Shown here piece after piece: positions 9,769-22,231 of a DNA stretch of 64,000 nucleotides. A program made the position numbers and the translations under genes. Source of the DNA: Vishniacozyma victoriae (taxonomy: Eukaryota; Basidiomycota; Tremellomycetes; Tremellales; Bulleribasidiaceae); the NCBI GenBank assembly GCA_017654735.1, contig JADPYG010000088.1:4588001-4652000 (forward strand), in the 5' to 3' direction. Below the pieces are notes generated by a model. That model did no database searches, was not told the origin of the DNA, and saw nothing but the letters and a program-made list of their open reading frames with translations. Each line of letters starts with the position of its first letter. The first letter of the stretch is position 1.

Positions 9769-12700
9769 ATGGTGAGTTCCTATTTGATCTTTTGTACGAG
9801 GAGGAGAGTCTGACTTTACAGCCACCTCCATCATCGGACCCAAAGGTGCAGACCTTGCTCACTACCCTTCAATCGGAACGCCGAAACTTGGAAGGAGCAA
9901 AGGCCGTCGTCAGGGCTGTCGAAGCCTCGTCACGTAACGAAGCGGTCATTCAGCAAGCCCAGAATGAAGTCCGTTCAGCACAAGCAACAATCGATTTCTT
10001 GGAGAATGAACTCGCCAAAGTCCAACTTGGAAGTGGAGGAGGTGCATCACCTTCACGACCCGGTCGTGGGGAAGGAAGCGGTTCGGATCCGTCGAGGGGA
10101 TACAACAATCCTGCCATGAGTCCTAGTAGGAGTACGGGATCCTCACAGGGAATGGCACCTGGGATGAACTCTGGATTGCCGCAGAGTCAAAGCCAGAATT
10201 GGGATAGGGATAGGCCACTGCCTCCTCCACCTGGAGGCCAGGAGGTTGCTGCACCAAAAAGGGCCGAGCCAAAGAATTACACTCAGCTTGGTAAGCCCCA
10301 CCCAACTCGTTTCACTTTATGCTGATAATCAGATCTCCTCCGATACGACGCCCCGCTGACTGGTGCGAAAATCACCAGAATGCTCAACCAGCTACAATTC
10401 AAGCTACAAGTAGAAGAACAGTACAAGCTCGGAATCGAAAAGATGGCTCAAGCATATCGAGCTGAGGGAGATAAGCGTCTGCGAAACGAAACGGACGCCA
10501 AGCGGGTCGAGAGTGATGGAAAGATCCAGTTATTGAGGAAAGCCAAGAAGCGATACGAGACATTGGCCAAGTTCGGTGGAGGGATCGAGGAGGAGGAAGA
10601 AGGTGAGTCGTACGAGTTTGTGAAGCTCGATAGACGCTAACAGAACAGACCTTGAAGCAGATGGCAAGCGAAAAGAAGCTCTACGTAAACCCATTTCTGG
10701 TAAACTCGTCGTCTCCCTGCGTTCGGCTCGAGACTTGAATCATCGAGCACTTCCTCGAAAATCGTCCAAGGTCTACAATGAAACCACGGTAGTAATCAAG
10801 ATCGAAGGCAATGAACGAGCAGTCTCGAACCCCTCTCGAAACGATAGATGGCTCGAAGATTTCGAGATCTCTGTCGACAAGGCCAACGAAGTTGAATTGA
10901 CCATCTACGACTCGGTCGCTCCTGGTGATTCGGCCCCTATCGGTATGCTGTGGTTGAGGGTCAGTGATTTGATGGAGGCTGTCCGAAGGCAGAAAGTCGG
11001 AGCGGAAGGACAAGGTGCTGGATGGGTTACCGCCGACAAGGCAGCAACTATGGGACCAAGGCAGGGAGCACAAGAATCCATGTCGCTACATAGTTCCGGT
11101 ACTTTGAGAGTACCCCCTAGTCAGGACAACAAGGCTCATGACGGTATCGATGGATGGTGGTCAGTTGAGCCTGCGGGTGCCATTTCCCTGCGTCTTGATT
11201 TCGGTATGTCTACCTCTCTCATGACCGCATTTGTGCTGACTATGTAGTCAAGGACTCTGCAGCTGGCGGCCGACGTCCTTACGAAGCTCTTGGCCGACAA
11301 GGTGCTGTTCGAAAGAGAAAGGGCGATGTTTACGAGATGAACGGACATCAATTTGTTCAGCGACAATTCTACCAGCCCATCATGTGTGCTTTGTGTCAAG
11401 AATTCCTCCTTACTGGAGAGGGATACCAGTGTGAAGATTGTCGATATGCCTGTCACAAAAAGTGTTACCCCAAGGTTGTCACCAAGTGTATTTCAAAAAC
11501 CACCGCCGATGGAGTAAGTCTCTTTCTCTAGTGATGAATCTAGCAGCTGACTCGTCCAGGAAGGCGACGAGGAGAAGATCAATCACCGAATCCCACATCG
11601 ATTTGGCGCCCACACCAATTTGTCGGCCAACTGGTGTTGCCACTGTGGTTACATGTTGCCTTTCGGTCGAAAGAACTCTGTCAAATGCTCGGAGTGTTCA
11701 ATCACATGTCATCAAACCTGTTCGCATCTGGTTCCTGATTTCTGTGGAATGACGATGGAAATGGCAAACATCCTACTCAAGAACTTGAGAGATATCAAGA
11801 CTACCCAAGTACACAAAAAGCCAATCGCCTCTGCGACTTCATCAGTCTCGACTCTACCTCTGTACCCAGGTCCCACACCGCAGCAGGGTCAAATACCGGA
11901 TCGACCTGCTCATCCTGCTCATCCCCAGACTTTGCCTCCGCCACAACAGCAGGCTCCGCCTCGACCTGCTCCTCCACCTGGAGCTTACTCGCCCGCTGAC
12001 AATCGATACGCTGGACCTGGCGCTCAGCAGCAGCCATACCCTCAGCAACCCCACGGTCAGGATCAAGGTGGTCAGAGATTGGGACCTGGTGGTGGACGAC
12101 CCATGCCTCAACCTCCTGTCAACCAGCACAGGCTCAGCTACGAAAAGCCTCGTCCTCAGGAACCCCAATCTCAGGTAAGCTCCCAACCCCACTACCTGTC
12201 TCGCGCTGACATTCAGCTCCCACCTGTACAGGCTCAGCGCCCTCAACCCCCATCTCAGATTGCCCCTCCTCGTCCCCAGCCACCCCAACAACAGTCTCAG
12301 CTACAAGTGGCCAAGCCTCCAGGAGCTCCTCAGCCTCCACTACAGGTCACGCGACCCCAGCAGGCTCAACCTCCGGCACGTAAACGAAAGATTGGATTGG
12401 ACGACTTCAATTTCCTTGCCGTTCTTGGTAAGGGTAATTTCGGTAAAGTCATGCTCGCCGAGGAGAAATCGTCAACGCAGCTGTACGCCATCAAGGTGTT
12501 GAAGAAAGAATTCATTATTGAGAATGATGAAGTCGAGAGGTAAGCTCACGCGTGGTTGTTGATGGGCGAAAGCTGATTGCCAGTACGCAATCCGAAAAGC
12601 GAGTATTCCAAACTGCGGCACAGGAACGACACCCTTTCCTCGTCGGTATACATTCTTGTTTCCAGACCGAGACCCGAGTCTACTTTGTCATGGAGTACAT

Positions 12701-13529
12701 TTCGGGAGGAGATCTCATGCTTCATATCCAAAAGAAGCAATTCACCCTCCGACAAGCCAAGTACTATGCCTGTGAAGTTTTGCTTGCGCTGCAATACTTC
12801 CATTCCAAGGGTATCATTTACCGAGATTTGAAACTCGATAATATCCTCTTGACGCTCGATGGTCATGTCAAGGTTGCCGATTATGGATTGTGTAAGGAGG
12901 ATATGTGGTATGGCAAGACCACTAGTACTTTCTGTGGTACTCCCGAGTTCATGGCTCCAGAGGTAAGCTATTATACCTGATTGATGGGGAAGAAGCTGAC
13001 TTGCAGATCCTACTCGAACAGAGATACGGACGAGCTGTTGATTGGTGGGCTTTCGGGGTCTTGACTTACGAAATGTTACTTGGTCAATCGCCTTTCAGGG
13101 GAGACGATGAAGATGAAATCTTCGATGCTATTCTCGAAGATGAGCCTCTCTACCCTATCACCATGCCTCGAGATGCAGTCTCTCTCCTCCAGCGTGTAAG
13201 TTTTCCACCGATACAGCCTGGCCAGGATTCTAATGTTTCAGCTCTTGACACGAGACCCTACTCGACGACTTGGTGCTGGCGAGGCCGATGCTGAAGATAT
13301 CAAGCGACACCTCTTCTTCAAGGATGTCAACTTCGATGATGTCTACCACAAGAGGATCCCACCACCTTACTTCCCTACCATCAAGGGCGCAACTGATACT
13401 TCCAATTTCGACCAGGAATTCACCAGGGAACAACCTACCCTAACTCCGGTTCACACTCAATTGAGCGCAGCCGATCAGCAAGAATTCGCTGGATTCTCAT
13501 GGATCGCCCCATGGGCTCATCAGAATTAA
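9769..13529 (+). CDS. PKC1: protein kinase C, cell-wall integrity pathway
   Basis: Ten exons sum to 3357 bases and give 1118 aa. Exon 1 is the ATG alone (9769-9771), followed at once by GTGAGT. In order: an HR1-like coiled coil (about 5-75) and a second HR1 ([25 protein letters not shown] onward), a C2-like domain ([20 protein letters not shown]), two C1 zinc fingers ([11 protein letters not shown]...CxxC...HKKC and [18 protein letters not shown]), a long Gln/Pro-rich linker, then the AGC kinase. The kinase shows [30 protein letters not shown] in place of DFG (usual in fungal Pkc1), [10 protein letters not shown], and a tail ending with turn-motif-like TLTPV and FAGFSWIAP. It acts downstream of Rho1 and feeds the MAPK cascade for wall stress. 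Introns: 9772-9821, 10291-10332, 10603-10648, 11204-11247, 11514-11559, 12175-12216, 12540-12583, 12963-13006 and 13196-13241. The 12175 intron is in frame and stop-free. Confidence 0.95.
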
Positions 13530-13712
13530 TTGTCGGAATGATAGGGATGAAAAGAAAAATGTTTATACACGTATGAGGTTTATGAGGGGAGACGAAATAT
13601 AGATGAGTAGAATACGTCGATTACGCGAGGGAGACGGAAAGTAGTAGTTTAGTTGTTTGGGTTACGGTCTACGGAATTGATATGAAATGCATAATTCTAC
13701 TTTGGCTTCACA

Positions 13713-15730
13713 CTACCATCCTTGCGTCTGTCCCATGCCTTGGAGTATACGCTCGATGAGGGCTCGTTTCATGTACTGTTCTCTTGCCAGACTTCGGATT
13801 GCCTAAGATGGTCAGCCTCGGATATCACAACAGGACCAGCGGGACATACCTTCATATACCTGTCTAAATCTATTCGCTCATTATCAAGCGCTCGTGTCAT
13901 GTGATATATCGTATCTTCAATGGCATTATCCTCCGCGACCAAGTCAATGAGTCTACCCATCAGCCAAATCTACAACACGCTGATGAGCCGCAACATACTG
14001 ATTGTGAACGATCGAAATTCCACACACGACCTCATCAACACTAACCTCCCCTCTAGCTTCCAGCTCTGCTACCCTTTCCTGACCTTGGGCGACTGCATCA
14101 CCCAACTTTCTTCCTACTGAATCACACACTTTCTTCACAGCCTCCAATCTAGCCATCTCGTCTCTAATCGCCGGTTCACCCGAGACGAGATCCTCATGTC
14201 GCTCACGTAATTGTTGGCAGTTTGCCTCTAGTGAGTGTTGTAGAGGAAGTAAAGACGCTTGAAGATGGGGGAGCAGGATCGAGTGGAGATGGAGTAAAGA
14301 TGGGGGTGGGGGTTTGGAAGGTGGAAGTGGTGGTGGTGCGCCTGTTTGCGCTTGAGATTGGGAGGGAAGGGCGGAGGTGGGTCGTTCAGGCGAAGACAGG
14401 AGATCTTGCATAGGTTGGCGGGTCTGCTGGATCGGCGGCTGAGCTTGTGGGGACTTTTGAGCAATATGATTGGGTTGCGGTGCGGGAGCAGGTGACTGTG
14501 ATGGGTGTGGTGCTTGAAATTGCCCTGAAGGTTGCCTTTGGTGAGGATATTGCTGGTGTTGAGGGTGCTGTCCATTGACAGGTGGCATTTGGTATTGCGG
14601 ACCGGGAGGAGGCTGATAGCCTGGCATTGGCTGAGGACCAGGACTAGATTGATACTCGCCCTGAGGCGGAGGAGATTGCGAGTACCTAGGCCCAGAGTAA
14701 GAAGGTCCAGCAGTCGGAGACAAGGGCTGCCCCTGAGCAGTTTGTGGGATATAAGGTCTCTGTGGAAGCATCGGTCCTCCAGCTGGACCTTGGGTTAGAT
14801 GCGATGGGACTGGACTCGGACGATGTGGGACGGGAGGCGAGGACATTTGGCGTAATGGACCATTACCGTTTTGAGGCTGTAGGACCTGTTGATGCGGGAA
14901 AGGGTGGGGTGGGGGTGTCTGTTCAGACTGATAGCGCGGTAAAGACTGGAATGAGCTGATTCCAGGCGTATGCGCTTACTTCTGTAGCTATAGGAGGAGG
15001 ACCTGAGAATCCACCGCCTGAAAATGGACGGGCTGGGGGTGGGGGTGGCTGGTCCTGATCGTCAGTGATGGCATCGACGCATGGAGAGGCTCACGGGATT
15101 GCGCATTGGAATTGGGGATGGGCTATATGCTGGGCCTGGCTGCTGTGACGTGGATGCCTGACCATTCGAGGTCGGCTGAGTAGGACCGGTAGGTTTGGCA
15201 AATACCGGCGGAGTTGCTGAGAATATACTAGTCAATTGACCAAGTAGCTTCTCGATTGATTTATCCTGTTGATTAGCTGCAGCCATCACACCGATAGAGT
15301 TAGCTCACCTGCCAACCATCCCACCAGACTTGAACTACCGATTCCGTGACTCTTCCACTGGGTTCAACTTCTCTTCCCTTTCTCACTCCCATCTCTTTGG
15401 TCGGTACGACAAATGCCAAGGGCGCCAAACTGGGGTATTCATGCGGGATCCAGATATGTATTGGGATATGGTACTTTGCGCCTCGAAATGTGATGGGAAG
15501 AGTACCATGTAGTAGAACAAGGAGAGCAGCCTGGCCGTTGTCGAATGCTGTATATCAGCATGAGCGTCTCATGTAGAGGAGAGGGACGAACTGAAAGCAT
15601 CTGTCTTGACTGATAATGTCCGGCGTTGCATCAATATATCCATCACCTCCGCTAGGATCCGATCGCGCGCAGGGTATGGCCTAAGTACATTCCTCAACCA
15701 GTCCCTCGTGAGGTCCAGAGACGAGGACAT
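13713..15730 (-). CDS. VPS23: ESCRT-I subunit Vps23/Tsg101
   Basis: Read on the minus strand from the ATG at 15730 (MSSSLDLTRDWLRNVL) to a TAG at 13713-13715, roughly 560 aa over about eight exons. The N-terminus is a UEV (inactive E2) domain: it contains AFTFDNGQAALLVLLHGTLP, ITFRGAKYHIPIHIWIPHEYP, and AFVVPTKEMGVRKGREVEPSGRV ending WWDGWQ. A Pro/Gln-rich linker and a coiled coil (LLHLHSILLPHLQASLLPL) follow, then the steadiness box NQLIDLVAEDNAIEDTIYHM...REQYMKRALIERIL. Vps23 binds ubiquitinated cargo and P(S/T)AP motifs at endosomes. The steadiness box needs a 46-nt intron with donor GTATGT directly after HNQ; reading through it gives a stop. It is head to head with a small membrane-protein gene 155 bases away. 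Only the exon boundaries are uncertain. Confidence 0.92.
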
Positions 15731-15885
15731 GGCTGAATGTGAAGGTATAGATGTAATGATAGTAGTGACTGGTACAGAGAGTCGAGGTCTAGAAGATAGG
15801 TTCCTGAACGCGGTCTTGGCCGATCAATTCGTCATCCCTCTCCCACTCTTTCATTTTTCACTTTATGATAGCCCATAGTCATACG

Positions 15886-16255
15886 ATGTCCGACTCTGGA
15901 GACTATTCAGAATTGAGCGCACCTGTGCAATATGGTCAGAGGCGCGCTACTTCACGTATCAAGACCGAGAATGGAGGACAAATAGGACGGAGAAACAAGC
16001 AACCCCGCCCATTGATCGGTGGAGATGTAGTAGGGAGCATGAAGCGGGGGATTAAGGATCATTCAGGTGATCTAAAGCGGAGGGAATCTAGGATGTTATT
16101 TCTGTGTAAGTCTCAGAAGCTCGATCAAGATCAACCAGATGAGGGGTCTTGTGCTGACACCGGTAGATTCGATTGCTGGCGCTCTGTTCTGCGTCCTTAC
16201 CGCCATATGGATCAAGAAATTATACGTACACTGGAACAACTGGTCTGAAGCTTGA
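15886..16255 (+). CDS. 102-aa tail-anchored-like membrane protein
   Basis: Two exons (15886-16105 and 16167-16255) with a 61-nt intron give 103 codons. The product is a basic, hydrophilic N-terminal part of about 70 residues (QRRATSRIKTENGG, RNKQPRPLIGG), followed by one hydrophobic helix (MLFLYSIAGALFCVLTAIWI) and a short polar C-terminus (KKLYVHWNNWSEA). A single C-terminal helix with a short tail is the layout of tail-anchored or small ER/mitochondrial membrane proteins. The helix exists only after splicing; the unspliced frame is polar. An in-frame ATG at 15865 would add seven residues. The gene shares a 155-bp divergent promoter with VPS23. I do not recognise the family. Confidence 0.6.
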
Positions 16256-16806
16256 GTCACTCTTATCAGGCCAATAGGAAGGTCACTCGGACAGCAAAGT
16301 TGTCCAGACGATAAGCAATTAGAGCACGGTCAGACGATCTTCCACCGACTCCCCAACGTACACCGCAGTCGTCACCGTTCAGAGTCAGACCATGGAAGAG
16401 AGAGTCAACGTCAAGCCTTATTGACATTCATCATGCCTCTCGGTATCGACATAGGAGCACGGTCCTCAACATCTGGCTCAAAGGAGGTCCGCTAAACACC
16501 ACGCACACTGTCCTTCCTTCAATTTCTCTGATGTTTTCGATCAGCCTTGTTACCATCATGCCGTAGCATTCCTAGTGTAGCCATCATCTGCAGTGCTCAG
16601 GTCTCGTGGCTGTCATGCATGCATACCTCTCTCCAAGCTACCAGCTAAACAGCTGTAGGCTAGATTCACCCGCTTAAATTGATTTTAAGGTTTAAGCTTG
16701 ATCTCATTAACCGTTGCGTAATTCTCAATTTTACCTGGATACCATACCATCTCACCCATATCTCACTATATACATCTTGGCCAGGGGAGGGCCCGTGTAA
16801 GACGCA
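16256..16806. other. intergenic region with a small inverted repeat
   Basis: About 550 bases with no supported exon. There is a 7-bp inverted repeat, GCTTAAA at 16672-16678 and TTTAAGC at 16691-16697, spaced by 12 A/T-rich bases, and a CATGCATGCATAC run near 16615. These sit about 110-190 bp upstream of the next ATG and lie in its promoter or leader. No known element assigned. Confidence 0.35.
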
Positions 16807-19800
16807 ATGAGTCACAAGCGTAAAAGGGAATCATCGACTACTGATTCACCGAAATCGATTCCTATATCGACTGAATCTCGACCGAGTCTCGACCCGAAAT
16901 CTACCAATTCTGAGCATGTCAATAGTAACGATAATGGGGGTAACGGAGAGGGACAGAAGGGGCCTAAAGTGCAATACGTAGCTGCCGAGGGGTCTAGCTC
17001 TTGGTCTAAGAGTCTCGGTATGTCTAACCCACACGCCCCAGGCCGAAGCTGATTACAAGACCTCGAACGCGATTTTGCAAAATCCATCAAACATATCGGT
17101 AAAAAGCTCGGAGTCCCAAAAGAGCATGCGCATAAGTTGAAGCTATCGCACGTACGTGATGGAGGTCGTGAGGTTGAAATTCTCGATAGTGAGTCCTCCA
17201 CCATGTTCGTGACTGGCTAACAAAAGATTTCGATTATGAGGCATTCAAAGCTCGGGCTGTTGCCAGTCCGGGATCACAGTTGATACTGAAAGTCTATGGT
17301 GTATCGGGAATGGTGTCGGGGGGGACTTCGGTGTCAGAAAAAGGAAAGAAGGCGCAGAATGAAAAGGGCAAAGCAAAGGTGGATTCCAAGGCAACAATGG
17401 CGGGGAAGAAGGACACGAGTAAATCGGCCAAACCAAGTCCCGCCCCACATTCGCCTGCGCAAAGCAATGCTCAGCCATCAGGCTCCAAACCGAAATCAAA
17501 ACCGACACAACCCAAACCCCCAAAACCGTCTAGTGTCCCACCACTAGTCGGCTCCGCTACCTCTCCCAATTCTCCTGCCTCGACGAGTGCATCACCGCAA
17601 GACTCAACGAACAAGCCATCCTCGAAGAAGGCAGAACAGAAGCGGAAACGCAATTCTGCTTCTGAGATCCCCTCGACACCATCCCCTGCACCCTCTGCTC
17701 CTTCGCCATTTGGTGCTCGCCCTACCGCTATTTTGAATTTCCATGATCGATACAAACCTGCTAGACCTAGTCCGCTTAATCCGAATCGTGTAATGCCTCC
17801 ACCGATGGTGGCTGCTACACCCTCTACTCCTTCCGCTAGCGGTACGAAAGAGTCGAAGCGGAACAGAAAGAGGCGGAGGAAGCAAAAAGAGGCAGAGTTG
17901 GCGGCGGGGAAGTCGAGTACTACGACACCGAATACACCCCAGTCCGAATCTGATATGGATGATGGAGCCTCTCAGCTACCTTCAAGAGATGAGAAAGCAG
18001 AATCAGTCGACAAGTCACCACCTAAAAAGCGATCTCGGAAGCTCCAAGCATCGAATGAATCAACCCGTGCTTCGGACTCTGCCCCGTCTACCCCCGAGCC
18101 TACATCTGCCGAAGCTGCCGAGATATCAATGAGACCGCCAGCCGAGCAATCCACCGACACTTCGAATACGAACGGTACCCCTGGCCCATTGGCTAGGACA
18201 CCTGCAACCAAAAAGGTCGTCAGAGTCTCGAACGAGGAATACGATCTGAAGCAGAAACCCAAGGAGTCAAACACTATCTCCTCATCGATTACAGGAGCAA
18301 AGAAGAAGCAAGCGAAGAAGAACATCACTAGCTCCGTCGCTGCACCGCCGACGGTCGAGATGTCGCCTGTCCAACCTGCTGTTGCCGAATCAGACTCCCC
18401 TGTTCCTGCTCCTGAGAGCTCAGCAAAACCTCTTGCTGTTATCACACCTGTATCCGTCTCGGCCCCTGCCTCGGCCGTGATTGAGCCAGTTCAGCCTTCA
18501 GTCCCAGCCGTCGACGAACCGTCCACTCCAGCAGGCACGAAGAGCAAATCCAAAGCAACTTCGAAAGCCAAATCTACCCCTGCAGTCAATGGCGACTCGC
18601 CCTCATCCCCAGCTCGAATCCCATCAAGTCAGGAAACTCAACAAGCCTCATCCTCTCCTCCACCTTCTTCCGATACGCCACCAGCCGCAGGAACACCCTC
18701 AAAGAAGAAGAAAGCTACCAGAACTAAGAAGGAGCCTTCGGAACCTAGTATGATGCAGCAAATCTTGGCGAGACAGAGGGAGAGGGTCGCTGCGGAGAAA
18801 GCTGCTAAAGCCGCTTTGGAGGCTGAGGCGGCTGCAGGGAAGGCTGGATCGGAGCCGGATGGAGAAGTGGCAGCCGCTGGAACGCCCACCGCCGAGATCA
18901 GTAAGCTTCATTGTACGCCAAGGATATAGTAAAGCTGACATAGACAGCTGCTGCTTCATCTTCCGAGCCAGTCGCTATCGAGACGGAGCCTGCTACCACA
19001 GTACCAGAAGTCGAGAAGCTAGTGCAGGGCCAAACCTCGGCCGTCGAAGAACCTTCAGCTGCCGGCGACTCCACTTCATCAGTCGAGGTCCCGACCGTGG
19101 AAGACCCTGTCTCGGATCAGTCAGCAGCGATCAATGAACCAGCGTCGACACCTCCGGCGCGAGCCGCCAATGAAGCATTACCGACTTCTGAAGACTTGTT
19201 CCCTTCATCTCTCAAGTCGAATACGACCAACGAACCCGCCCCCGATCCCCCCGCTGACGTTGAGATGCGAGAGCTCAGCCCGGATATCGACTCCGTTGCG
19301 GTCCACGTACCGCTTTCCGCTTCTCAGTCAGTGGACCACCAAACCCCCAGTCAGATCACTGCTTCCGCTCCGGACTCGGCCCCACAGGACACTATCGTAG
19401 ACTCTATAAACGAAGCCGAGCCCAACCTGTCCGAAAGTCAAGAAAAGTCATCCCCCGAGGTCCTAGTTCCCGAGACGGTCATCCCACCAAAAGCAACGTC
19501 CGCCACGTCCGGCAGCTCCAAAGACAGACCGACGAAAAACAAACGCAAGATTGAAGTACCCTGTACAATCTGCCTGCGAACACCATGGCACATTCAAAAA
19601 GATTGTCCAGAAGTCAAAGCAGGTTCTTCTAATCTCCGATACCTCCTCACTGCTAGACAAGATCAACACGCCTCGATATCAACTGAAGATGATGAATCGC
19701 ATTTCGACTCTTCTATTGAAGCTATCCAGGAATGGATCGAGAGATTGGAGATGATTGCTGGCAAAGTCAATGGTGTGAAGAAGGATGGATTTAAGGCCAG

Positions 19801-22231
19801 GTCACCGGTTAAAGTCATGGGAAACAAGGAAGGGTTGAGGTTGGATTTGAATGCTGTCGTACCCAAGAAGGGAAGGAGAAATAGTGCTGCTCTTCCAGAC
19901 TCGGAGGCCGTGGTGCCCGAGACTATCGCGGCACCTGCCACCACCACGACGACACCGGCCACAACCCTCGATTCCGCCCAGCCACCTGATTCTGATTCTG
20001 CTGCTCAGAGCCCACCCGAAAGCAGGCCAGAAAGCCCAATGGCAGTTCCCGACACTTACAATTTCCCCCCAATCCACCTTCGAGCAATGCAGAAATCGCG
20101 TCGACCCGGTTCTTTGTCCGGTTTAAGCGTTTCCGACGCAATCATCGAAACGGAACCGTCTGACGATTCGTCTTCAGACGACGAGGATGATGGTCTTGAC
20201 TCAGATACTTCTTCTGTCGTTTCTGAAAGTACCGATTCCGATTCCGATTCCGACAGTGATAGCGATAGCGATGGATCTGACTCGGGTTCATCGAGGGTTG
20301 CCATGCCCGCCGACCCCTCTGACGCGATGAAGTTCTCCTTGACGAGGGATCTATCTGAACGAGAGAAAAAGAAAGCTCGATTATCAGCTGCTAAAATGCA
20401 ACCCGTCACTTTCGACCTTGAATCAGTAGTTGACGATGGGGAAACCGATAATCTCGAGGCATCGCCATCGCCTATCAAAGCTGCTAGTCGGTCAATGGCG
20501 AGAACAGGATCTGATAGTTCGATCGGTGATTTCGGGGATGGAGATAGTAGGAGGTCTTCTATTGATAGTGCCGCTACTGCGCCTTATCGATCTCAAGCAC
20601 CGCCTGTCATTGCTTCTTCGGCTCTTCCGCGATCTCCAAGTATCACTTCGGACCTCGAGTCGATCGAGGATCCTCCTGAGCCCACCTCGAACAACAATGC
20701 CCAGACAGATGAGGACGAAATCAACGAGAACACACCTTCTGCCGTCGTACCCGATGAAGAAGCTGTTGAGGAGAGTGAAGCCGAAGCTGAGGATCCAGTC
20801 GAGATATCATCCGGACAACGATCTCGATCGTTTAGAGAGATGGATGGAATGGCCGCAAGCAGTCCCGACCTCGACGATTCTGCCGGTCTCGAAGCTGTTC
20901 AACAAGGTATCGATGAAGAAGACGATAATGTTTCCGTGAATGCCAACGGGGATAGTCAAGCAGCGTCTTCGAACCCAGTAGCTACTCAATCGTTGTCACA
21001 AGCCCGCAGGACTAGATCCAGTGCAAGTGCAATTCCCGACGAAAACGTCATCGTTCCTGCCTCACAACCATTACGCCGATCATCCAGGACTTCAATCTCT
21101 GCAACTCCCCAGGATCTACCAAGGCGCTTGAGGTCGGTTTCGAGGGATATTGTGGAGAGGACACCGCCGCCACCGGCTAGGAGTACTCGATCGAGATCGC
21201 AGTCTCAAGTACCTTTGTCCCCTTCGACCCCTAAGGCGAGGCGAGCCTCGAGAACCTTAGTATCGGATGTTGAAGCGGAAGAGGAAACTCCAAAACAGGT
21301 ATGTCCACTACCACCATCCTCGCCGATAACCTCAGCTGACAAGTAGACACCACGACGAACACGAGTGACCCGTTCCACACAACCTGAGGAATCACTTCCC
21401 ACCGTGGACGAATCTCAATCCACTCAATCACAATCTCAAACAGCTATCGAACGCCAAACTCAATCGACCCCCGTTAGGCGATCTACAAGAGCATCGCCAA
21501 GTCCATTGTTCATGACCCAAGGATCTCAAGTCCCAGCTACTCAATTCTACAATGCCAATCCCGAGACCATCGCCATTGAGTCGTCAAGTCAACCGCCATC
21601 ACAAGTCAACGGTCGTAAGACTAGGACCAGAAAAACAGCCTCTCCCATTCCAGAGGAACAGGAAGAAGATGGGGATGGGGATATAGACATGTCACCCAGA
21701 GCTACCTCGACTTCATTACCACCCACTCAATCTGATACTGGTGAACATCCTACTAGCGGTCAAGCTGATCCCGCCGACCTGGACGTAGAGATGGAATCGC
21801 AAGCTAGCTCCTCTGACGACGACCACGACGCCAACGCGGACGACGAAGACGATTTGAATTCCATACCCGATATTCAACCCCCTAAACCACGTATCCTACC
21901 CCCCACCTCATCTCAATCGACAACACCAATCTACCCCTCTTTATCATCGCTTCCAAAAGAATTACTTCGCAAATCATGGAACATGCTTTCTGGCAATAAC
22001 CCCTCGACCCCCGTATCAGCTCGTCAAGCATTGACAAATGGTCACAATGGAAATGGAAACGGTAATGGGAATGGACACTCGCAGATGAATGGCGACGACA
22101 GCGATGATTCAGGAAGTAGCAGTGATAGTTCCGTTGAAGCTGCTCAGGCTCCTCCCTCGGTGTTGAAAGGTAGATTCGCAAGTGGAGGAATGAAGAAGAA
22201 ACCCAGAAGTTCACAGGTTTCGGGTTGGTGA
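16807..22231 (+). CDS. 1749-aa low-complexity, probably nuclear protein
   Basis: Five exons sum to 5250 bases (1750 codons); introns 17018-17059, 17189-17226, 18901-18947 and 21299-21346 all restore one frame. The N-terminal 140 residues look folded: DLERDFAKSIKHIGKKLGVPKEHAHKLKLS, then VEILDNFDYEAFKARAVASPGSQLILKVYG. The rest is Ser/Pro/Thr/Lys-rich with nuclear-localisation-like clusters (KRNRKRRRKQK, KKRSRK). A short zinc-knuckle-like motif near the middle reads CTICLRTPWHIQKDC (C-x2-C-x5-H-x4-C), followed by a conserved-looking helix. Acidic SD repeats and many SPTP-like sites suggest heavy phosphorylation. The C-terminus has a helix-like PSLSSLPKELLRKSW and ends PRSSQVSGW. A chromatin or nucleolar role is a guess. 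No enzyme domain is visible. Confidence 0.75.
20231..20272 (+). repeat. Asp-Ser dipeptide-coding repeat
   Basis: GATTCC/GATAGC-type hexamers encode about eight DS units in the acidic part of the 1749-aa protein. Synonymous codons vary (GATTCC, GACAGT, GATAGC), so the array is not perfect at DNA level and selection is probably on the acidic/phosphorylatable peptide (CK2-like sites). Confidence 0.7.
22045..22074 (+). repeat. Asn-Gly dipeptide-coding repeat
   Basis: AATGGN hexamers encode about five NG units near the C-terminus of the 1749-aa protein. A probable length-polymorphic microsatellite in coding DNA. Confidence 0.65.

Noticed and set aside
17972..18445. Long antisense frame inside the 1749-aa gene, also 20056-20478 minus
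   Set aside because: Shadow of low-complexity coding sequence (Ser/Pro codons read backwards); no start context, no motif.
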